A stretch of DNA of 64,000 bases, taken from the NCBI GenBank assembly GCA_025766275.1, contig JAFKAC010000138.1:62001-126000 (forward strand). The letters run 5' to 3'. Below, in pieces: positions 56,504 through 64,000 of this stretch. A program made the position numbers and the translations under genes. This DNA is from Lactarius indigo. Lineage: Eukaryota; Basidiomycota; Agaricomycetes; Russulales; Russulaceae. Numbering within the stretch: position 1 is the first letter of the stretch; every line of letters begins with the position of its first letter. The notes under the pieces are model-generated. The model worked only from the letters and a program-made list of their open reading frames with translations. It had not been told where the DNA came from and made no database searches.

Positions 56504-59500
56504 ATGCCAGGCAAGAGTCCTAATGCATCACCCGACACCCCTTACCGTACTTTCGACTCCCATTCTATTCTCTCTCAGTTCGAATCTCCCTCTTATCTAC
56601 AGGGAGCCCTCATTGCATCCCCGGATCACCCCCGAGAACCAGAACTCCGTCCCGCGCTACACTTCCAACATGGAGTAGTTTCAAGTCCCCAAGATTCAGG
56701 CAACGAGTTAGGTATTTATGAGGCTCCTCCAATTCCTGAACCGAGTTTGTCTCCTTTGGATGCTTTCGACGAAACCACAGAGCCGCTTGCCACTCACGCA
56801 CCGGAGGAGCTTTTACATGAGGAGCCGCCGAGGCACGTTCGCTCTCCTATACTTTCCAAGTGAGCCCTCCTCCTTTCAACTTTGTCCTCTCAGCGCGTGA
56901 GGTCCCTTTCATTATGATCCGTAACGTCTTTATCGTACATCCTACTCTTCACGATTAGTGCTAGACGCCTCAGGCATCCTTCAAACCCCGGTTTGGCCAC
57001 CGCGCCTTTCATCGTTGCGTTACTTGGCTCATCTCTTTACGTCCCTGCCCTGCTCAAGCGACTGTCTGATCGACAGTGCTGTTCACTTTTTCGCCTTTAT
57101 CATGCGGTGACACTAGTTGGAAGCTATCAGGGGCTATACACTGGCTTCATTCTTCCCTCTTACGCCCCACGTTTTGCGGTGCCTCTGAATGCGTTAGATG
57201 GTTATTTTCGGATTAGGGAAATCATTTACGCCTGGATATCGCCTGCTTGCCGAGCTTCTCCTCTATTTGGGTCCGAGAGCCTGTCTCCCATCCTCCTAGT
57301 GACCCCCACGTGTCTGAAACGACTCTGACTCGATGTTTCTTACGCACCCTCCTTCTTGTCCTTCCCCTTGATTGTCTTCGCAAACCCGGATTGACATCTC
57401 TTTAACTAGGCAGCCCACCCGGCTCGAAGGCCTTTCAAGGACTGTGCGGAATTACGTCCCAACCCCCATGTCCATCGCTGTACCTTCCGCGTCTCCGTCA
57501 CCTCCGCGAGTCGCGCTTCCCGTTTCTTTTGGTCGCTTCATGTCGCCCGCCCGTCCATCTGCTCCGCCTGACCATGCCACAGGGACGGACCATCGCCGAA
57601 GTTGGGGTGCAGAGGCTGGCGGAAAGACGTTGGACGAGGTGCTTGCGCTCGATCAGAACCAACCTAATCAAGGCGGTGCCCAGCGCTCGGACCTTCCACG
57701 TTATCCTGGAAGCGATGACTCGGAGCATATCACTTGGGCGAGGTGGGACACGCTCCGCCTTGCGGGCGCTGGCTCACCCAAGTAATAATCGATTCCCTTC
57801 CTTCAGACTATATTCTCACAGCTTCCTGCAGGCGGCTGTTGGTCCTTGGATATCTATCGGGGCTGCAAATCTGGATTGCACCAATTTGGATTCTATCACG
57901 GAGATGTTGAATGTTTCTGGCCCAGAGTGGGGTAGCGTCTGGAATGCGCAGGTCCTGCCCAGCCCCCTTCCAGCAACCGGTGATCAATTTCTAAGCTCAC
58001 GGCCGTTGCTTGGTTTAATGTGCGGGTTCATCTCTTTGTTCGCGTCTTGCGTTCTCACCAAGCCTCTGCAGTGCCAAACGTCCGCATCAAGGACCCGACT
58101 TCTTGTGTATTCCCTATTAACTCACAAAATTATAAAGAAGTTTTCTATTCCTGGCATTTTATCATTTTCAGCGAATTCGAATGTTATAATCATCGTAAGG
58201 TTCCATCCCTTCTGTTACGTGCCACCTCATAATCCTCGTCTTAGAGCACGTCAAATCCAAGTTCTCTTCGTGTCCTTTCATCTTGCACATTTGCATCCCT
58301 ATCTATCATCTCATCGGGCCTTTCAACCTTTACGCATCCTCAATCATCTTCAACGACACCCACGAATCCCGATACCACTGTATTACCATCCAATGACATA
58401 GACATCAACGCCGTCTCCCCTGTACCCCATCCCGTATTTGCCTTATCCCACCGATTCCTTGCCTACGCTTCTAGGACACCCACAGTGGGTTCGGGGCGAC
58501 CATATGCTCAAACACCCGTTCGCGCGGATGGTGCCAACATGCAGCCGGACCTAGGTGTCATGGCGCTGCGAGTTGGCGGGTCCATGCTGAGCGGAATGCG
58601 CGCTCTCGGTGGTCGCGCACTTACCGCTGCCCGTGCGCGCATCTCGGATACCCCACCTACGCCACCATCCAAACCCCTCTCGCGCAGCGCCCCGGAGCAG
58701 GAGAGTATTCCGAATGAGTCAAATTCTCAGCCAGCGCAAACTGGACATCACGTAACGATCCTCGATTTAGCGCCACTCGCTGCGCCGTCTCCCCGCGCAC
58801 CAGAGCTTATTGTGGAGTTCTTGGCCTCCAAGCGTCAGCCCATCTCGGCGCTGCACTTTTCTGCCGATGGTAGCGCACTTATGGTTGTCCCAAGCGACGG
58901 ACAAACTATCAGGGTTTTCCAGGTGCGGCCTGCGCCGCGCGCATTACGTTCTGCAATCAGTGAAGCGGGGCAGTTCGATGGGGCAGAGAGTGCTCCCACT
59001 GTCCCGGTAGGTTTCTGTTGGTTCGCTTCTGGACGCTCTGATCCCCACTCTCAAGAAGGATAGCGCACCTTGGCATATGTATGATTTACGTAGGGGAAGG
59101 ACGTCTGCCGTCGTCGAGAACCTCGATTGGGCCTCGGATGGTCGTTGGATTGCCGTGGCAACGAGGAAGCGCACGGTGCATGTTTTTGCCGCAAACCCGT
59201 ACGGGGGCCTGCCGGATGGCAGAGTCATATCAAAGGGAGGGTGTGTAACTCGCCTAGTCTGGTAAGTCATTATCTGCGTACAGTGAAGGTAGCCTCTTGG
59301 TCAACTCACTGTTCCTCTCAGTCGCTCTCCACGAGTCTTCCTCCCCTTGTCGTTGCGCGCCGCCCAGCCTACGGCAGGTCGCCTCACTGCTCCGCTTGCC
59401 TTCATTTTCATCCACTCCAACGCTCATTCGCTCCCCAAGCGCTTGCTGCCGTCTCCCAGCGTCGTTTCCCCGCCATGCTCTACACCCAGTTCTTCGCACT

Positions 59501-60739
59501 CGTCGCCACCACAAGAACCTCTTTCACCACCACACCGGTCCAGGCGATCTAATTTCCAGGATATCCTCATGTTCGACCCTGCAGATGGCTCTCTCTCTCT
59601 TCGGGCGATGTGAGATCAGTCTCCGCCCGTACGAACAGAACCTTTCTGTTCCAAGTGCGGTGCCTGGCATCGGAGGTACCAGCATTATCTTTGCCCTCTC
59701 GCCCTTCGTTCGGTCGTGTCAGTGCGCCGCTGCCTGCGCCTACAACCACCTCGCGCAATAAATCTACCGTTGCGCAGGCGCAAGACAAACCAACAGAGAT
59801 GTGGGGCATGAGAGTGAGGGTGGCGACATGGAATCTTAGGAGGGGTCGAGATTGGCCTGTTGTGAAGGCTCCAGTCCGAGTGGAGGGGCACGTCTCGGAG
59901 ACGTTCAGTTCGGCCTCCGCACCAAAGTACGGCTTTACCTTTGTTCCTTACGTCACGTTCTAACGTTTCCTTTTCAGTTGGCTATCGTTTGCGGAATTGC
60001 GAACCAGTTCCCAGTCCCCACTCGTCCTTCCACAGTCACTCTATCTTTCCCACCAGTTCTCTTTTCACGCCCTTGGTGACGATTATCATGGCCGGCTTCG
60101 TCGATTCCAGCTCGACGCGCTGGGACCCAAGATTGAGGTGCGGAAGGAGGTTGAAATCAGTGCGTATTCAGCTGGCGCGGGTGAAGCTTTCATACATGGG
60201 TCGCATGACACCGGGCGCGCTTCATCATCTTTCGATGAACCACTGTCATCGGCAATGGCCAGCGGGCTTGAATATCCGTCCTCGCCGCCAGTGATCCCCA
60301 TGTTTCCGAACGGGACACCGGGGTCGTTCAAGAACTCGGTTCCGATCCAACGTGTCGCTGCCGGGCTCAGTGACGGCATGAGCGAAGGCTTTGCACGTGT
60401 CCGTCGTGGGGTCAGCCGAGTTCGTAGTCCTCGTCTCTTTGCTTATAACGACATGGCTACTGGAGTACCGCTGGAGTTTGGAGAGGAGGACGAGGACTTC
60501 ATGTTATATGAGGGCACGTCAACTTTCGCGGAGGACGGCGGGTCCGTCTCGACACCGTCGTCAGGCCCAGGGATGCTGTCGAACACAAGGACGGCGAGGA
60601 GAACACATGGTCGTTGTGGGACGCTGGGACTTCGAAGGTGGACGAAGAACGATCCCCGGAGCTTTCCGTAGTCGGATTCATGGACGAGGACGAAGAGCAG
60701 GCGCTGACGAAGCGCAGGAGCCGGTCACTTGCGCGCTGA
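56504..60739 (+). CDS. BCAS3-like WD40 protein, several frameshifts
   Basis: A long multi-exon gene of well over 1000 residues. The N-terminus (MPGKSPNASPDTPYRTF) is disordered. The WD40 part shows RLLVLGYLSGLQIW, SGPEWGSVWNA, SPVPHPVFALSHRFLAYAS, LIVEFLASKRQPISALHFS, MYDLRRGRTSAVVENLDW and RKRTVHVFAANPYGG. The BCAS3 domain follows with DILMFDPADGSLSLR and VATWNLRRGRDWPVV. The tail contains RLFAYNDMATGVPLEFG and an acidic end. BCAS3 proteins are PROPPIN-like beta propellers acting at autophagic membranes; the fungal role is inferred. The reading frame is off by one base at four places: 57873 (GG for GGG), 59603-59605 (GGG for GG), 59690-59692 (TTT for TT) and 60570-60572 (GGG for GGGG). Exon borders are partly traced only. 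Confidence 0.75.
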
Positions 60740-60983
60740 ATTGGTGGGTTCCAAGTTGATAGATGTGTTTGGACGCGAAAGACGATAGGTCATTACCGTT
60801 GTGTACGATACTCGACGAATTAGGAGTTTTTGCAGTCGCCGTGCCGCGTTCGAGTGCCATGAACACTTACGTTAGCTGTGAAGTAATTCGACCTGGACGA
60901 CCATCGTGACAGCCGTGGCTCTATTCCGACTCGCTTTTGTCGGTCTTGCGACGATGTTGTCTTTCCTCTTGAATTTAAACTCG

Positions 60984-63906
60984 ATGTATATGCGACGGCG
61001 ACTGCTGGGACCATATCTCTGCCTGCTTCTCCTGTCCGCTCTCGCTGCCTATTCACCACCCTCTGGGTTCAATGACCCCAAGAGTAAGTCGGTCGACCTT
61101 GTCAACCCGTGCGTACGATCACACTTTCCCTATCCCTCACTTTCTATAACACGTAAAACAGGCTCATTGGGAACGGTGGGGACTCGCCAAACGGCTCTGG
61201 CGGCATGATCCCGTCGACTGCTCCGCCATTTGCCATGACTCGTTGGGTTGCTCAGACGCGCGAGAACTACGTGTCGGTCACGCCGTACAACTACACTGAT
61301 ACCAAAATACACGGCTTCCAGGGGACCCATCAACCCGCTATCTGGATGGGCGAGAGCGCAGGTCGTCGTCGTTCCCGGCGCTGGTCGGGTCCAGAGCGAC
61401 TTTGCACGCCGCGGGATGCGCTTCAGCCACGACGACGAGCTCACGACGCCAAGCTATTACCGCGTGCGCTTGGATGCGATCGAAGGAGGTTCCATCCTTG
61501 CAGAGCAGAGTGCCAGTGCGTAGTGCCCCGACTTATTTCTTGCCTATCTCCCCTGACACTCGCAGCGCAGCCTCCCGCGTCGGCCACCTCCGCTTCACCT
61601 TCTCGGGAACACATGCGCCCTACGTGTTCCTTGAGGCTACGCGCGCGTCTGTGATGGGCTCGTCCGATCCATCCAACGTCACGTACCCGTCCGGTACCAT
61701 CGCGATCGACCCCGCCGCGCGCGAGATCACCGGCTTGAATCCCGAGCGGCAGGACTTCATCATCGGCCCCAACCGTGCGGAGGGCTTCAGGGGGTACTTC
61801 GTCGCGCGCTTCGATGCGCCATTCGTCGCGTTTGGGACTGCACAGAACGGCACGGTGCGAGCGAGCGAGACCGCCCGCGACGGCACCATACTAGGCGGCT
61901 ATGCCGTCTTCCCTCAGGACATACGCACCGTGGACGTGCGTATCGGTGTGTCCTTCATCTCTGTCGAACAGGCCCGGAAGAACCTCGAGAAGGAGATACC
62001 AGATGGCACTACACTCGAGCAGACCGCCAAGACGACACGCGCCAAGTGGGCAGAGAAACTTGACCGGGTGCGGTCCAAGGCGGATCTCGAGAGCAACTCC
62101 AGACATTTTACACGGCACTGTTCCACACCCTGCAGGTTTTTAGTCTTTCGCTTTGGCGAGTTTTGGCGCTTCGTTGACGTACTCGACTATAATCCAGTAC
62201 CCGTATGAACAAGATGAGGACGGTCAGTATTACTCTGGGTACGATGACCAAGTTCACGAAGGTGTCTCATATACTGGCTATTCGATCTGGGTAGAGATTA
62301 ATCGTTCCTTGTCGGCTGTATCTGACGTTGCACATGCAGGACACCTTTCGGGCAGTTTGGGGATGGCAAATCCTCTTCGCTCCCGAACGTATACCTGGGA
62401 TGGTGCAAAGTATGTTGCAAGATTACAAGGAGGTACTCTTTTGGGGCGTTTCTACCGGTAAGATTGACGCTGAGCGTGGCTACAGGGAGGATGGCTGCCT
62501 ATGTGGAAGAATATTGTCGGTTCGCAGTGTCTTAAATCTGGTCGAAATATCCTTCGAACACTGACGGTACATAGAAACGAACATCATGGTTGGCACCCAT
62601 GCAGACTCATTAATCGCGGAAGCTGTGCTGAAGGGGGTCACGGGATTCGACCTGGACTTAGCTTATGAAGCTGTTTATAAGGATGCCACGGTTCCTCCTG
62701 CCGATGACAGCACTATCGCGTAAGCCCCATAGATTATTTGGTCCTGAATTTTACTCACGTCCAACGCAGATATTCTGACAGGCAAGAAAATGTAGGTTAC
62801 GAAGTTCGTGCCGGTTTAAGTAGCGTCTATGCGACAAGGGGATGGGTCGCGGACGACATTCACTCTGAATCTGCTTCGCGGACCCTTGACTACGCTTGTT
62901 AGTTCGGTCCCACGAACTGCTCCCGCTCTTACTGACCAAGGTCCCATTAGACGACGATTATGCGGTCTCCGTATTCGCTGGCCTGTTGGGAAGGACGGAA
63001 GACTTCCACTTCTTCCGGAATCGCTCCACTTTTTCTCCTGGCACCATCTTTAACAACATAACGGCTTCATGGAAGCGCGCAATGCAAGTGGTGCCTGGGC
63101 CGGACCAGACAACGGGTGGACGGAGGGCGACAAGTGGGCCTACTCATTCGATGTTGTACACGCTGTCAAGAACTCATCGCACTGCGCGGGGTAAAGCCAA
63201 TTTTGTGCGGAGTCTGGATGAACACTTTGATGCGGTGAGTGAGTCCCTCTACTTCGCTTCTTGGGACCTAATTCAACGGTTACAGGACACAACGACCACA
63301 CGAACGAGGTAAGTGCTACCGTCGTCTGTTGGGATGCCGACTGACTTCTTTTGACCAAAGCCTTCGCATCACATCCCATACCTCTATGCTCTGGCTGATG
63401 CGGCCTCGAGGGGCCAGATGCGCATCCGCCAGTTGCTCGGACCAATTACAACGAGACTGTGAATGGTCTCTCGGGGGTATGTATCACAATTGTGCTCTGC
63501 TTTGTGATACTTTACCACGACATGTACAGAATGAAGACTGTGGCCAGATGAGCGCATGGTTCATCTACAGTGCCCTTGGCTTCTATCCTGTTAACCCGGT
63601 GTCAGATGAATACGTCGTTGGAAGGTGTGTACTGATAGAAGATTATTTAAGGGCAGCGATAGCTAATTTAATTCATATATGAATAGCCCATTTTTTGATG
63701 CAGTTACTATTAACTTGCCTGTTATAAGCCAGCCACTACATGTCATCGCATCGGGTGCAAGTACTAAGCCATATGTCAAGTCATTAAGGATTAATGGTGA
63801 AGAGGTAAATGAACCCATTATCAAGCACTCCCAGATTGCATATGGGGGTGTAATTGAGTTTGAAATGAGTGATCAGCCCCAGACATGGGCATCTTCAACA
63901 ATATAA
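60984..63906 (+). CDS. GH92 exo-alpha-mannosidase, many frameshifts
   Basis: A secreted calcium-dependent alpha-1,2-mannosidase of glycoside hydrolase family 92. The start at 60984 gives a signal peptide (RRLLGPYLCLLLLSALA). Family segments in order: LIGNGGDSPNGSGG, KIHGFQGTHQPAIWMGES, QVVVVPGAGRVQSDFARRG, RFTFSGTHAPYVFLEATRA, YPYEQDEDGQYYSGYDD, DTFRAVWGWQILFAPER, WLPMWKNIV, MVGTHADSLIAEAVLKG, WAGPDNGWTEGDKWAYS, GHNDHTNEPSHHIPYLY with the catalytic-acid Glu, and NEDCGQMSAWFIYSALGFY. About a dozen introns have sound GT-AG ends. The frame is nevertheless broken near 61357, 62098, 63063, 63167, 63189, 63235 and 63435, most by one missing base in a short run. The last exon, from about 63682, is noticeably AT-richer. 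Confidence 0.8.
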
Positions 63907-64000
63907 TTTTACTGTGATATGTTTGTTTCATTTAGGCAGATATAGATAGCAGCTAGGAGCTTCAAGTTGTTATAGCTATTTTTATATCAATAGGCCTATG
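63907..64000. other. AT-rich 3' flank at the window end
   Basis: These last bases follow the mannosidase stop codon and are AT-rich. No further gene start is visible before the window ends. Confidence 0.4.

Noticed and set aside
1..64000. tRNA genes, rRNA genes and CRISPR arrays
   Set aside because: No paired A/B box with a cloverleaf could be built by eye, no rRNA-like sequence was recognised, and no regularly spaced repeats occur.

Overview
The window is nuclear DNA of a filamentous basidiomycete, most likely a mushroom-forming agaricomycete. Almost every gene is split by short introns (about 49-80 bp, GT-AG with two GC-AG exceptions), genes lie on both strands without operons, and several families are typical of Agaricomycetes: DUF6535 membrane proteins, DUF6593, an Rds1-like ferritin-fold protein, sedolisins and a MOV10-like zinc-finger fragment. 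Exon coordinates were worked out by hand from splice signals, reading phase and recalled family similarity; no database search was possible.

1-16 kb: a hypothetical gene, then two DUF6535 genes, each with a broken inverted partner. The intact copies are at 2073-4825 (-) and 12575-14722 (+); the broken ones at 8950-9740 (+) and 5175-6418 (-). Between them are an intact IMP dehydrogenase gene (6751-8715, -) and an intact secreted sedolisin protease (10134-12251, +). A truncated MOV10-like gene follows.

16-23 kb: a decayed trypsin-fold pseudogene, an F-BAR/RhoGAP gene with probable lesions that is bracketed by two copies of one short fragment, and an intronless hypothetical gene. 23.9-26.8 kb: an NBP2-like SH3 protein convergent with methylthioadenosine phosphorylase. 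26.8-31.6 kb: no recognisable gene.

31.6-45 kb: a dense housekeeping block with a DUF6593 protein, HAP5/NF-YC, a GPI-anchored protein, mannitol-1-phosphate dehydrogenase, a decayed second sedolisin, an ER TPR/J-domain co-chaperone and a DUF1479 protein. 46.8-49 kb: a coiled-coil regulator with an unusual GATA-like zinc finger. A 3.1 kb gene-free stretch follows.

52-64 kb: an Rds1-like protein, queuine tRNA-ribosyltransferase, a BCAS3-like WD40 protein and a GH92 alpha-mannosidase. The last three carry a concentration of one-base frameshifts, mostly at short homopolymer runs, while their exons and splice sites are otherwise intact. This looks more like sequencing error than gene death. The final GH92 exon also shifts abruptly to AT-rich codons.

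No cluster acting in one pathway is evident. The most unusual structures are the inverted DUF6535 duplications around IMPDH and the sedolisin, the zinc finger with a long inter-pair loop, the GC-AG introns, and the frameshift-dense right end.
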